In this document: positions 1 to 9,080 of the stretch, one piece after another
Layout of the letters: each line of letters starts with the position of its first letter
How positions within the stretch are numbered: the first letter of the stretch is position 1
NCBI RefSeq assembly: GCF_014694315.1
Contig: NZ_JAAOXD010000002.1
Coordinates: 186,001-250,000, forward strand
Direction of reading: 5' to 3'
Origin: Arthrobacter ipis
GTDB lineage: Bacteria; Actinomycetota; Actinomycetes; Actinomycetales; Micrococcaceae
DNA length: 64,000 nucleotides
Position numbers and translations under genes: made by a program
The notes under the pieces: model-generated
The model's input: only the letters and a program-made list of their open reading frames with translations
Told to the model about the DNA's origin: nothing
Database searches by the model: none

Positions 1-1787
1 TCAACGGCCAGCGTGTAGCAGGTATTGCCAAGGCCTCACCCGGTGACCGGCTGACGATTGGCAACACAGATTACACCGTGGCGTCGTCAAACACAGGTTT
101 GGCCGTGGACAAGGCGCCTCGCGGCGAGGGCCTGCGCCTGGACTCGGTCCACTTCCACGTCAACGTGGGGCGGGAAAGCAAGTTCCTGCTGCGCGACGTC
201 GATTTTGCTTCGGACCACGGCCGGTTGCTGGCCGTCATCGGGCCATCGGGGGCGGGCAAGTCGACTCTCATGAGCGTCATGACCGGAGCCAACAAGCCCT
301 CCAAGGGCTCCGTTCGTTTTGATGCCCATGACGTCTACAACAACTACGACGCCCTCCGCACAAGAATCGGCTTCGTGCCGCAGGAGGACATCCTGCACAG
401 GACCCTCACGGTTCGGCAGGCACTCGAGTTCGCTGCGCGGCTTCGACTGCCTGCCGATACCACCGACACAGAACGCCGGGCCCAAATAGACAGCGTCCTG
501 GGCCAGTTGGGACTCCTGGAGCACGCGGGCACTAAGGTCAGCAACCTCTCCGGCGGCCAGCGCAAACGGGCGTCGGTGGCTTTGGAGCTGCTTACCGAGC
601 CCTCCCTACTGATCCTCGATGAGCCCACGTCAGGGCTGGACCCAGCCATGGACGAGCAGGTCATGGACACGCTCAGGAAGCTCGCCAACGCCGGAAGGGT
701 CGTCGTCGTGGTGACCCACAACATCGCCAACCTGGGCGTATGCGACCAGGTGATCCTTCTGGCCAGGGGAGGTCTGGTGGCTTATGCGGGCCACCCGGAC
801 AGAATACTTTCCCATTTCAAGGCGACCAAGTGGTCCGAGGTCTTCAGACAGGCCACGGAAAGTCCCGACGAGCTCTACGGCAGGTTCCGCACTTTAAACC
901 CCGTCGACGCCGCTCCAGACCTCCAGGCGGAGACTGGGGTTTCCGCTCCCCCGCCGGTAGCCGTTCCCTCAACTTCACGGGGGCGGCAACTCAGCGCCAT
1001 CATGACCAGGCAGCTCTACCTGCTATGGGCTGACAAGGGGTATTTCATCTTCTTGTCCCTACTGCCGCTTGTCCTGGGTGGACTTGCGCTGGTGGTCCCG
1101 GGCAGCAAGGGTTTCGGCACTCCCGCACTGAAGGAAGTCGGGGAACCCAGCCAGCTCCTGGTGCTTCTGATCTTCGGGTCAGCCTTTATGGGCATGGCCC
1201 TTTCTGCACGCGATCTGGTCAGCGAACGTGCAATCTTCAGGCGGGAGAACGCCGTCGGACTGCGACCCGGCCCCTACCTGCTGGCCAAATCCATAGTCTT
1301 CACTGCCGTCTGTATCGTCCAGGCTGCAGTGATGACGGGGATCGTCCTGCTTGGCAAACCTTCACCGGAGCACCATCTGGTGGCGGATGTTCCTGGACTG
1401 GAGATATTTGTCGCCGTGGCGCTGACCGCGTGCGTGTGCAGTTTCGTCGGACTGGCGATGTCTGCATGGGTCCAGTCGTCGGAGCAAGTTATGCCCCTGC
1501 TGGTTGTGACCGCCATGGCCATGCTCGTGTTGGCCGGCGGACTGATACCGGTGACCGGCAGGGCAGGACTGGACCAGATCTCGTGGCTCTCGCCCACCCG
1601 CTGGGGCTACGCCCTGGGGGCCCAGTCGATCGATTTGAAGGCTCTGGTTCCGACGACCGAAGATGACTGGCTGTGGGACCATTCACTCCAGAGGGCCGGC
1701 GTGGCGTTGGGCGCCCTGTTCGCGCTCGGCCTTACGGCCTGGCTGCTGGCGTGGACGCGTTTGGTAAAGCTGCCCAGGAACAGGTGA
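1..1787 (+). CDS. FHA-domain ABC transporter (ATPase-permease fusion), 5' end outside window
   Basis: The frame is open from base 3, so the GTG at 78 is internal and the gene starts before the window. The first 25 codons fit the end of an FHA phosphothreonine-binding domain. The ABC ATPase follows, with Walker A GPSGAGKST, signature LSGGQ and Walker B LLILDEPTSGLDP. The second half has about six hydrophobic segments typical of an ABC-2 permease. The FHA-ATPase-permease order is that of mycobacterial Rv1747, whose FHA domains read Ser/Thr-kinase phosphorylation. The substrate cannot be inferred. It converges on the minus-strand operon at 1840-7444. Confidence 0.9.
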   Translation, partial: NGQRVAGIAKASPGDRLTIGNTDYTVASSNTGLAVDKAPRGEGLRLDSVHFHVNVGRESKFLLRDVDFASDHGRLLAVIGPSGAGKSTLMSVMTGANKPSKGSVRFDAHDVYNNYDALRTRIGFVPQEDILHRTLTVRQALEFAARLRLPADTTDTERRAQIDSVLGQLGLLEHAGTKVSNLSGGQRKRASVALELLTEPSLLILDEPTSGLDPAMDEQVMDTLRKLANAGRVVVVVTHNIANLGVCDQVILLARGGLVAYAGHPDRILSHFKATKWSEVFRQATESPDELYGRFRTLNPVDAAPDLQAETGVSAPPPVAVPSTSRGRQLSAIMTRQLYLLWADKGYFIFLSLLPLVLGGLALVVPGSKGFGTPALKEVGEPSQLLVLLIFGSAFMGMALSARDLVSERAIFRRENAVGLRPGPYLLAKSIVFTAVCIVQAAVMTGIVLLGKPSPEHHLVADVPGLEIFVAVALTACVCSFVGLAMSAWVQSSEQVMPLLVVTAMAMLVLAGGLIPVTGRAGLDQISWLSPTRWGYALGAQSIDLKALVPTTEDDWLWDHSLQRAGVALGALFALGLTAWLLAWTRLVKLPRNR

Positions 1788-1794
1788 CTAGGGC

Positions 1795-1832
1795 GAAGAA
1801 AGGGCTGTCCCCGAGGGGACAGCCCTTTCTTC
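1795..1832. terminator. Bidirectional intrinsic terminator
   Basis: Perfect 18-bp inverted repeat (arms 1795-1812 and 1815-1832). The outer part is A-rich on one side and T-rich on the other, so it can terminate in both directions. It lies 7 bases after the ABC transporter stop and 7 bases before the stop of the convergent gene. Confidence 0.9.
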
Positions 1833-1839
1833 GTTCCGG

Positions 1840-2580
1840 TCAGCTGCAGTCCACTGTCGGGTCCAGATCATTGGCCGGTCGAAGGTGTGTGACATAGCCA
1901 CCCGGGTATTCCCGCTGGTTCTGGCAGGCTTCCTCTGCCGTTGCAAATGGTCCGCTGTACACGGCATAGATCCTGGTGTTCTGCTTTGACGCTTGGTTGA
2001 GTGCGTCGCAGCTGCCTTCCGTCAGGAGATAGCGGCTTCCGGGATAGTTGTCCAGGGAGTCACTGATATCGCTCGCGTAGCTCGATGGGTCAATGGCGGA
2101 GAAGTGGAATGAAACGTACTCACCGGTACACGGCAGGATGTCGACCCTTTGGTCAAGTCCCAGGTCCGTCGACGACTCGGACGACGACGACGCCGACGGC
2201 TCGTCAGATGCCGACAAGCTCGGCTGCTGGGTCGGCTCCGGGCTGCTTGTCGGTGAGGCTGTGATCTCACGGGCGATCCGGAACGTCGAGGTTGGTGACG
2301 CCGTCGCCGTCGGGCTCGGTGCCTGCGCACTCGTTTGCGCTGCCGTGGGCTTGCTGGTTTGGGTTGACGACGGCCCCGCAGTCGGGCTTGCCGCGGCAGA
2401 CAGGCCAACCAGCTGGGATACAGAGGGCACAAATGCCACAGCGGCTCCGGCTGCAGCCAGCAGCAGCACCACGGCACCAGCTACCCACGCGAAGGCGCGT
2501 CCGCGCGATCGCGTACGGGACCGTGCAGCGGGCTGGGGAGCGCTCGGCGGCGGTGGAGGTGGCGGCTCTATGTAGGACAT
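1840..2580 (-). CDS. Membrane-anchored protein with Pro-rich N terminus and SPOR-like C-terminal domain
   Basis: About 246 residues from an ATG with AAGGAG at a 7-base distance; a longer upstream frame lacks such a site. Visible order: proline-rich cytoplasmic tail (residues 5-16), Arg-rich stretch, one transmembrane helix (about 29-50), a long Ser/Thr/Pro/Ala linker, and a folded C-terminal domain. The last 50 residues (motif YAVYSGPFATAEEAC, then GGYVTHL) resemble SPOR-like peptidoglycan-binding repeats. It is the last gene of a four-gene operon, starting 11 bases after the SGNH hydrolase stop. Role in the cell wall is inferred. Confidence 0.75.
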   Translation of the reverse strand: MSYIEPPPPPPPSAPQPAARSRTRSRGRAFAWVAGAVVLLLAAAGAAVAFVPSVSQLVGLSAAASPTAGPSSTQTSKPTAAQTSAQAPSPTATASPTSTFRIAREITASPTSSPEPTQQPSLSASDEPSASSSSESSTDLGLDQRVDILPCTGEYVSFHFSAIDPSSYASDISDSLDNYPGSRYLLTEGSCDALNQASKQNTRIYAVYSGPFATAEEACQNQREYPGGYVTHLRPANDLDPTVDCS

Positions 2581-2591
2581 GGTGGAACTCC

Positions 2592-3611
2592 TTATTCTGT
2601 TGCTTTTTTGGCAGCTGGATGTGTGTCCAGCCATTGTGTTAATGCCTTGGTGAGATCCCTGTAGCCCGTGGCCGTAGGGTGCAGCAGCTCCTGGGCCTTG
2701 CCGGGATTTTGCGCCGTACCCATGAGCGCCGTCGGGCGGACAGTGTGTACGAAGGGTTGGGGGTCGCAAGCACCGTGCCCGGCCAAGGATCCTGCGGTAT
2801 CCGGTATGAAGTGGACGGTCCTGCCCCCTGCTGAGGCGGACCGTGCCGCCTCGCGAATCGAACTGTTGAGCGCTACTGTGAGGTTCCGGGCGAAGACCGC
2901 CTCACTGGAGCTGATTCGGCCGCAACCGGAAGTTTCATTGCCCAGAAGTTGGGGGTACGCCGGAACCAGGACGACGCTCCCGGGCGAGGCAGAAGCGACC
3001 TGACGATAGGCCTCCGCCAGCTTGCCTGGAAGAGCCTTCGCAGCTGCCAGAGCGCGGCTGACGAATCCCGGGGCAGAGGTACAGTCGGCTTCCGCCAGAA
3101 CGCACTCATTGAATATCTCGGCAAAACGGATGTCATTTCCACCCACCATGATCACAGTTATGTCTGCGACCTCTGTGCCAAGGACGGATAGCTGCGGTGG
3201 CTCAGGCTGGACGTTATAAACCTCGTCCTCCTGAGGTGCAGTGAGGTGCGCGGCGATGGCCCGCGAACAGGCCGCGTTCGTCACCACGGCGCCCGTTCCT
3301 GAAAAGAGAGCCGCTGAGCTTCGGTGGCAGCGTCGGCCGGGCACGTCCGTGCCGGTCAAGTAAGCCCCGGCGCCTTCTCCGGCGGCGAGCGAATCCCCGA
3401 GAAGCACTACGCTGCGCCCTGCTGCAGAGGCGTGCGAAGGTGCCGGCGAATCCGCAGTGCTTGGGGCTTCACTCGTGATCCGCTTGGTGGGAAGCGAACT
3501 TATGGCCGCATCGGGTTTTGGCCCACCGCCCTCGGCCAAGCCAGTAACGGTGATGACAGCAACAGCCGCGGCGATCATCGCGGCGGCTGTTGCTGTCAGT
3601 TGTCGGTTCAC
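2592..3611 (-). CDS. Secreted SGNH/GDSL hydrolase
   Basis: 339 residues with an N-terminal signal or anchor segment (about 7-26). Block I is VVLLGDSLAAGEG with the catalytic Ser, GGNDIRF supplies the Asn of block III, and LLHPTATGYRDL near the end supplies the His. The family are esterases or acyl hydrolases acting on lipids, acylated sugars or cell-wall polymers; the substrate is unknown. The GTG start overlaps the TGA of the upstream zinc-ribbon gene (GTGA), indicating translational coupling. Its export fits the envelope theme of the operon. Confidence 0.85.
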   Translation of the reverse strand: MNRQLTATAAAMIAAAVAVITVTGLAEGGGPKPDAAISSLPTKRITSEAPSTADSPAPSHASAAGRSVVLLGDSLAAGEGAGAYLTGTDVPGRRCHRSSAALFSGTGAVVTNAACSRAIAAHLTAPQEDEVYNVQPEPPQLSVLGTEVADITVIMVGGNDIRFAEIFNECVLAEADCTSAPGFVSRALAAAKALPGKLAEAYRQVASASPGSVVLVPAYPQLLGNETSGCGRISSSEAVFARNLTVALNSSIREAARSASAGGRTVHFIPDTAGSLAGHGACDPQPFVHTVRPTALMGTAQNPGKAQELLHPTATGYRDLTKALTQWLDTHPAAKKATE

Positions 3612-5362
3612 CGGCCCCTGAGGGACAGCGCCTTCATGATTTCGGGATCCTGAAGTTCAGCCAGCCAATCCAGCAAAGAGGGATAGGTAGCTGGGTTTCC
3701 CGCGATGAGAGCACGAAGGTTGGGGTGCTGTGCCGCGAGCTCGTACAGCCGTTCCGGCGCGGTGGCGGGATCCGACGCCTCGCGGGCAAGCGGATTTTCC
3801 ACATTAGTGGCGGGTTGATCCATCACCAGCACCTGCGGGGCGCTGTCTTGGGCCGCCGTCGGAAAACCTGCTTCGGCACTGTCACGCTCGAAGGCTCCGG
3901 GCTGTGCAGGAAACGCCCCGGTGACCTGCGCTGACGGACGTGCCGGACCTTCAAAGGTAAATCCGGAGTTGTGGCTCTCCTGCGCGAGGCTACGATACGC
4001 CTCCCGTTGGGCGGAGGTCCCGAAAATTGCGAGAAGCAGTCCTGCCGGGAAGGCGAACGCCACCAGGAGTCCCAGTTGTCCATTCGTCGTCATGCCTGTG
4101 TTCGCAGCCATGATGACCACAACAAGGCCCAGCACAAGCAGGAGTCCCGAATAGCCCGCGGTGAAAAGGTATGCCTGCCTCGTCTGGTGCCGAAGCGTCG
4201 CCCGGACCACCACTCCGGCGATCACTCCAACCGCCGCAAGGAATATGGTCACCACCCAGGTAACGGGGTTGAAGAACGACGCATAGGCGGCGTATGCCGA
4301 GCTTCCTATGAGGACGAACGCAGAAACGAAGAGCAGCAGCGCCATGGCGGCGATGCTCAAAAAGACGAGAGTGCGCGCCAAGTTGTGTGAGCCGGACGAT
4401 TCGGCCGCCCTGCTTGCGGAGCAGACGCGGCCCACGGACGGAGAAGCAGCCAGGGCCCCCGCGGCCATCCAGAAGAAGAGGCTCATCCCGGGAACGACCG
4501 CGGAGAACGTGGTTGACACAAGAGTCATCGAGGGGATGAGAGACAGCAATCCCAGGAGTGCCCCGACGATGCCAGCGCCAATTCCGATGAGGCGGGCGTT
4601 GTTGCGACCCTTTGAAGCGCCCATGCCGAACCAGATCAGGAAGGCGGAGTTGGCTGCAGCCAGGACCACCGAGATCAGGCCACCTGCCCAGTCGCCCGAG
4701 GGGAAGATGGTGAAGCGTTCAATGACCTGGATAAGGGAGAGAAGCCCCACGAACACCGTGAAACCGGCAAGGGCAAGGGACCAGCGGCGATCTACTTCGG
4801 CGTCGGCAGGCCCCGAACCCAGTTCGGCACTTCGCGGCTGGGCGGCAAGGATGGCACCGGCCAGGCCAAAGGCCATTGCGGGTCCGACTGCGTTGCGGTT
4901 GGTGAGTTCCAGGATCAGGTAGACGATCACGAGGATGAAGTAAGGAGCGTTGGCAAGGAGGCGAGTCAACTGCGTCTTGCGGTAGCCCCACTGGGGCCCG
5001 AACACGCCTGCACGCCACAGATAGGGAATGCTGAGGGAGAGAAGACTCACCAGCGAGATGAGGATGACGTCCACGCGGGTGGCGGCAACGCTGGCCCCGG
5101 ACGAAGACCCGTAGGTCCACACCATGAACATGGAGAAGGTCAGTAGCAGCGCCGCGATCCCGTCACGGACATAGTCAGAATAAGGAACGGCAGCGAAGGC
5201 GCCTGCCGCCGGCCGGCGGACGGGGCCAGACTGCTCAGGTGGCGAAAACTGCTGTTCTGCGGGCGCTGCCGCAGGCTCGGTGGGCTGGTGCGGCGTGCCG
5301 CATGAGGTGCAGAAGCGCGCCCCTGCGGGCAGCGCATTTCCGCAATTAGTGCAGTAGTTCAT
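3608..5362 (-). CDS. Zinc-ribbon polytopic membrane protein with C-terminal variant-LRR segment
   Basis: 584 residues. It begins with a zinc ribbon (two CxxC pairs, YCTNCGNALPAGARFCTSCG), followed by a Pro/Ala/Gln linker, about 11-12 hydrophobic helices (residues 60-440), a charged linker, and a C-terminal stretch (PERLYELAAQHPNLRALIAGNP) of the variant leucine-rich repeat type. I recognise the modules but not a function; a sensory or scaffold role is only a guess. AAAGGCAG precedes the ATG. It lies 54 bases after the other zinc-ribbon gene and overlaps the SGNH gene by 4 bases. Confidence 0.75.
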   Translation of the reverse strand: MNYCTNCGNALPAGARFCTSCGTPHQPTEPAAAPAEQQFSPPEQSGPVRRPAAGAFAAVPYSDYVRDGIAALLLTFSMFMVWTYGSSSGASVAATRVDVILISLVSLLSLSIPYLWRAGVFGPQWGYRKTQLTRLLANAPYFILVIVYLILELTNRNAVGPAMAFGLAGAILAAQPRSAELGSGPADAEVDRRWSLALAGFTVFVGLLSLIQVIERFTIFPSGDWAGGLISVVLAAANSAFLIWFGMGASKGRNNARLIGIGAGIVGALLGLLSLIPSMTLVSTTFSAVVPGMSLFFWMAAGALAASPSVGRVCSASRAAESSGSHNLARTLVFLSIAAMALLLFVSAFVLIGSSAYAAYASFFNPVTWVVTIFLAAVGVIAGVVVRATLRHQTRQAYLFTAGYSGLLLVLGLVVVIMAANTGMTTNGQLGLLVAFAFPAGLLLAIFGTSAQREAYRSLAQESHNSGFTFEGPARPSAQVTGAFPAQPGAFERDSAEAGFPTAAQDSAPQVLVMDQPATNVENPLAREASDPATAPERLYELAAQHPNLRALIAGNPATYPSLLDWLAELQDPEIMKALSLRGR

Positions 5363-5416
5363 AACTGCCTTTCATGTTTTGCCCGGCGTCGGCCAGGGCC
5401 TGAGTGCGAGGGGCTT

Positions 5417-7444
5417 CTACTGCTTTTCGAAGGAGAGATCCACGTTCGTGGAGGAATAGAACGAGGAATTCTCGGTGCTGAGCGTCAGCGTGTAACTGCC
5501 CTTACCGACAGGGATCCCCGTAGTTGAGCCTTCAGCGGTGTCGACGTTGTAAGATTTCCCGCCAATGGTCGCGATGATTTTGCTGTCGGAATCAGCAGAA
5601 TTCACTTTCACGAGAAGCGCTCCGGCCGCATCGTTGGGGACTTCAATCTGGAAGCTCGACCCGAAAGAACTGATACTGCGCCCGGTTGACGTCTCGCTGC
5701 CGTCGATGGTGGCCGGGTCAATATACTCCGTGACAGTCAACGCGCTGGAAACCTTGGCCGAATTGCCGTCTTTGGAAAATGCTTCCTGGAAATTACTGCC
5801 GGCCCAGGCAACTGCTTTATATTCCCCCGCCGGGATGATGCTGTTCGTGCCTTGGTACGACGTGACAGTACCGCGGTCCGTCTTCCCGTCCGGGCTGTAG
5901 AGAGCAAGGCGACCGATTGTTGAGTCTTGATTCAGCTGGAGCTTGACCGGCTTGTCCACTTTCAAAGTAGTCACCGCATAGCCGGCGTTGTTGTAGGCCA
6001 GTTCTTGGGACTTGTTCAAGGTGAGGGTACCGGCGGGATCATCGGCGCGTGCCAGCTGCATCAATGCAAACGCCTGCTCCCGAGTAAAGCTGTTGGCCGC
6101 GCTGGCCAGATGGTCAGCCACTGTGTCGAGGACACTCAACTTCCACTTGCCATCCTCGCTGACCGTCGTCAGGGCGAATTTTCCCTCATGCGACAGAGCT
6201 GCGCTCATCCAGTTGATAGTGCCGGACGAGTATCCGTCGCTCTGATAGGCGGAGCCGTTGAGGCAATTGTTGTCCGCGCTTGAGGAGTTATCGCGGAGGC
6301 ACTTGTCTGTCATGGTGAAATGATCGCCGCCGGCGTTGACATTGATCTGGTTCACGTAAGCCTGCGCCCGGTTACCCTCGTGCGGCCCCTCCGTGAAATC
6401 GATGTTCCCGAACGAGAATGACCACCCGCTCGTGTTCACCCGGTTCCACAAGTGACCGTACAGGTACATGGCCGCGGCTTCGTCCTTGGCCAGGAAGGGT
6501 GCCAGTTCCGTGGGCGACTGGCGCTCCGTTGCCTGCAGTGCGGCCTTGGCTGCAGCTTGGGGGGTGTCGCTTCCCGCAGGGAACGATGCGGGAATCGTGC
6601 CCCGTGGTGAGCCTTCATAACTGTTGATCGCTTCAAGCACGGACATGGAAAGGTTGACGTACCAGCGGCCGTCCGTCTTTGATGCCATGACTGTCAGCCC
6701 CGACCCGGATGGACCCATCTCATTGATGTCCCAAGTCTGGTCAGTGGGCTGGGGGTCATTCACGTTGTCGTAGATGGAGCGGAGGGCCCCTCTTGTCTCA
6801 GAAGGCTCAACGTGCAGCTTGACTTGCCCACTGCTTATATGGACAACCGCTACGTTTTCCGAAACCTGGCTCACAGACGGCTCAGCACCGGTGATCGAAA
6901 TGTCGACCCCGTCAAAGGAGAGCTCAGAGCCGGCCTGATCGCTGCTCGCTGGGGCTACCTTCTTCGCAGCATCTGCGATGTTCAGGTCTGCTGCCTTCTT
7001 GGTGATCGCGTCCTGCACGCGGACAAGCGCATCGCGCTCATGCGGCGAGACCATGGTAAAAAGCCCTACCAGATCCTTTTTGGTGATAGCGTCCATAGTT
7101 TTTGTGATCGCGCTCTCGGGGCTGTCTGCCCCACCGCGAAATATGTTCTGGACCACAAGGGCAGCCGCTGACCCGGCAACAAGCAACCCGCCCGCTACAG
7201 ATAGAAGGACGATTGCCCTGCGGGACATCTTCTTTCGAGGCTTGCGGGGCGGAGTAGGTAGCAGCGGCTGGGTTTGGCCGAGCTGAGGGCCCGGAACCGA
7301 ATCGCTGGCTGCGGCGCTTCCGCAACCGCTACAAAATTTGGCAAACGGTGCGATGCTGCTGCCGCATTGCGCACAGAACGAGCCGGCACGCTGGTGCGTC
7401 TCAGGCCCGTTCTGCGTGGCCTCAGTTAAACTTGATTGGTCCAC
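5417..7444 (-). CDS. Zinc-ribbon single-pass membrane protein with large extracellular domain
   Basis: About 675 residues from a GTG preceded by GGGGGA; the frame stays open further upstream, but the extra residues look non-coding. Zinc ribbon at residues 24-41 (FCAQCG and FCSGCG), a Pro/Lys-rich linker, one transmembrane helix at about 82-103, then a 570-residue extracellular part. The start of that part (SPESAITKTMDAITKKDLVGL) resembles the helical domains that follow the membrane helix in TcaA-like proteins; the end is beta-rich and Ser/Gly-rich. First gene of the presumed operon. Function unknown. Confidence 0.7.
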   Translation of the reverse strand: MDQSSLTEATQNGPETHQRAGSFCAQCGSSIAPFAKFCSGCGSAAASDSVPGPQLGQTQPLLPTPPRKPRKKMSRRAIVLLSVAGGLLVAGSAAALVVQNIFRGGADSPESAITKTMDAITKKDLVGLFTMVSPHERDALVRVQDAITKKAADLNIADAAKKVAPASSDQAGSELSFDGVDISITGAEPSVSQVSENVAVVHISSGQVKLHVEPSETRGALRSIYDNVNDPQPTDQTWDINEMGPSGSGLTVMASKTDGRWYVNLSMSVLEAINSYEGSPRGTIPASFPAGSDTPQAAAKAALQATERQSPTELAPFLAKDEAAAMYLYGHLWNRVNTSGWSFSFGNIDFTEGPHEGNRAQAYVNQINVNAGGDHFTMTDKCLRDNSSSADNNCLNGSAYQSDGYSSGTINWMSAALSHEGKFALTTVSEDGKWKLSVLDTVADHLASAANSFTREQAFALMQLARADDPAGTLTLNKSQELAYNNAGYAVTTLKVDKPVKLQLNQDSTIGRLALYSPDGKTDRGTVTSYQGTNSIIPAGEYKAVAWAGSNFQEAFSKDGNSAKVSSALTVTEYIDPATIDGSETSTGRSISSFGSSFQIEVPNDAAGALLVKVNSADSDSKIIATIGGKSYNVDTAEGSTTGIPVGKGSYTLTLSTENSSFYSSTNVDLSFEKQ

Positions 7445-7731
7445 GACTTTCCCCCAATAAATATGTGTCCCCCCGCCAAAAGTTCGAGGGAATTTATAAA
7501 TCTTGCTCAGAGTAAATGTCCCATCAAAATTGGGCAAGTTTGTGCCGATGCATGACACAGCTCCGCTGTTAGTGGCGGATTCACTCGCGCACGTATTTCG
7601 GACGTCATGAGCAGGAGCGCGACACGGCCAGCCCGGTAGGCGTACCGATGGCCCAGTCCAGTAAATTATTAGCGTGTGAGGTGCGCGCAGGTCGGAGACC
7701 AGGCGGTAGTTAGTTTCTCCGCAGCCGGAAT

Positions 7732-7771
7732 TTATTGTGCAAATCTTGAGCTTATTGTGCAAATCTTGAGC
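7732..7771. repeat. Perfect tandem duplication of a 20-base unit
   Basis: Two exact, abutting 20-base copies (7732-7751 and 7752-7771), followed by the first three bases of a third. It lies in the AT-richer spacer upstream of the zinc-ribbon operon and after the frameshifted gene, both on the minus strand. The rest of 7445-7885 shows no gene I can support. It may be a replication-slippage scar or a duplicated protein-binding site in the operon promoter. Confidence 0.85.
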
Positions 7772-7885
7772 TTAAATTGTCCTCCAGCTCCGCATCGGCA
7801 CCGACGGGCGCGGGCTTTCCGGCCCAGTAGCCGGTGAGATGGACAGTAGGAGGCCAGTCGTGAGGCCGGGGCAGCAGCTGGGGAC

Positions 7886-8483
7886 TCACCGGGATGGTTG
7901 ACACACGTTGTCCTGCCCGCCGATTCGGTCCGGCCGGCAGACCTTGAAGGCATCGTCCAGCTCGCTCCTGAACATGATCGCAGCGAGGAGCGCCGTCAGA
8001 TAGGTGGCACGGTTCAAGGGCCCCAAGTTGACGGGGGTGTCCGCGGTCAGCGATGACGCTGTCGTCGTACGGGCGCATGAAGAACGAGCACACGTAGTCG
8101 CCGAGGGTTTCGACGATGTTGACGTTACTGCCGGGTTCAGCGTGGATCGAGTAGTGTTCCGGGTGCCCGGCGAGCATGACGTCTTCGCGGGCGAAGCCGC
8201 GGCCGAGCCAGCCCCTGAACTGCGCCGCGGTGATGCCATGGGCGAGGAGGGCCGTGGTACCGGTTGTCTCCTCGCCACGGGACCGGTCGAGGGGGTCTCG
8301 GAGTAAGGCGTCGCCGGCGGAGATCTCGTCACCGAGGAGTTCCAGGAGCGCCTCCCGGCCGAGCTTGCCCTTCAGGAGCCGTAGTGCGCGCCGGGCAGAG
8401 AACAGCTCGAATCCGTCGATGCTTGTGTCTGTGCCCTGTCCTGCCAGATGTACCGACGGTGCGGTCGTGGTTTCCGTGTTCAT
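7886..8483 (-). pseudogene. Conserved hypothetical gene interrupted by a frameshift
   Basis: Starts at ATG 8483, 6 bases after the stop of the upstream CocE fragment. The first 140 or so codons read as a normal protein (motifs GHPEHYSIHAEPG, ETLGDYVCSFFMRPYDD). Near 8045 the natural sequence moves to another frame, which continues as PVNLGPLNRATYLTALLAA and ends at 7886. Removing one C of a GACCGCGG tract joins the two parts. I do not recognise the family. It is either a decayed gene or a sequencing error; two neighbours are also shifted. Confidence 0.65.
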
Positions 8484-8489
8484 GACCCC

Positions 8490-8960
8490 TCAGTTCTTTT
8501 GGACGGGCAGCTGGAGGTAGGACGCGTGCTCGCCTCCGTTGTGGATGACGTGTGTGCCGGTGTTCTCGCCGATGTACTCGCGGATCCCCGGCACGAGTGT
8601 TCCGAGCAGATTCCGGGAGCTGATCAGGGAGCGCAACTCTCACCCGGGTGGAATGCAAGCCCCACGGGGAGCAGGTCGATCTCGATCTCGACGATTTCAC
8701 CTTGGCCTAGCTTTTCGATCCGGTCGAAGCTGTGCGGGGGCACGTCGTCGGTCGTGAGGGTCTCGTCCAGGTGCCGCGCGGAGACACGGAGCCGGCCGTC
8801 CGAGCCCTTGTAACGAAGAATCGTCGCCCCATGGTCAGTGAGGTCGTGCGCCATGGGGCTGGTGTTGGGAACGGTGAACGCCTGCAGCGGAGTGCCGTTC
8901 GCGTCGAGCTTCTCGATCAGGACGAACTGGTCGGAATCCTGGCGCCAGCCATCCAGCAGA
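8490..8960 (-). pseudogene. Remnant of a CocE/NonD-type hydrolase (X-Pro dipeptidyl-peptidase C-terminal domain)
   Basis: Only the C-terminal beta-sandwich part is present. DGRLRVSARHLDETL, then GEIVEIEIDLLPVGLAFHPGE, is the expected pattern, but the frame then stops at 8624. Shifting by one base there continues with LRSLISSRNLLGTLVPGIRE, NTGTHVIHNGGEHASYLQLP and a stop at 8490, the usual end of this family. The catalytic alpha/beta-hydrolase part is missing; the sequence upstream is the promoter of the divergent oxidoreductase. So the gene is both 5'-truncated and frameshifted. Confidence 0.7.
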
Positions 8961-9005
8961 CTCCCCCGCCTCCCGCACATCCTCCCTCCACCTCGCGGAT
9001 CCCCC

Positions 9006-9046
9006 TTGACAATGCACATGAGTGAACTCAATATTGAGTATACTCA
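9006..9046 (+). promoter_or_regulatory. Promoter region with two tandem TGAGTNNACTCA operators
   Basis: Two dyads of the form TGAGT-N2-ACTCA lie at 9019-9030 and 9035-9046, 16 bases centre to centre; the second is a perfect 12-base palindrome. A TTGACA at 9006-9011 is a good -35. The -10 must fall in or between the dyads (TATACT at 9039-9044 is near-consensus but far from this -35). They sit 35-60 bases before the oxidoreductase start, so a repressor here would block transcription. The TetR protein encoded at 11076 is the obvious candidate. Confidence 0.7.
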
Positions 9047-9080
9047 GTTTTATTCAGGCACCCAGAAGGAGCACCACGCA

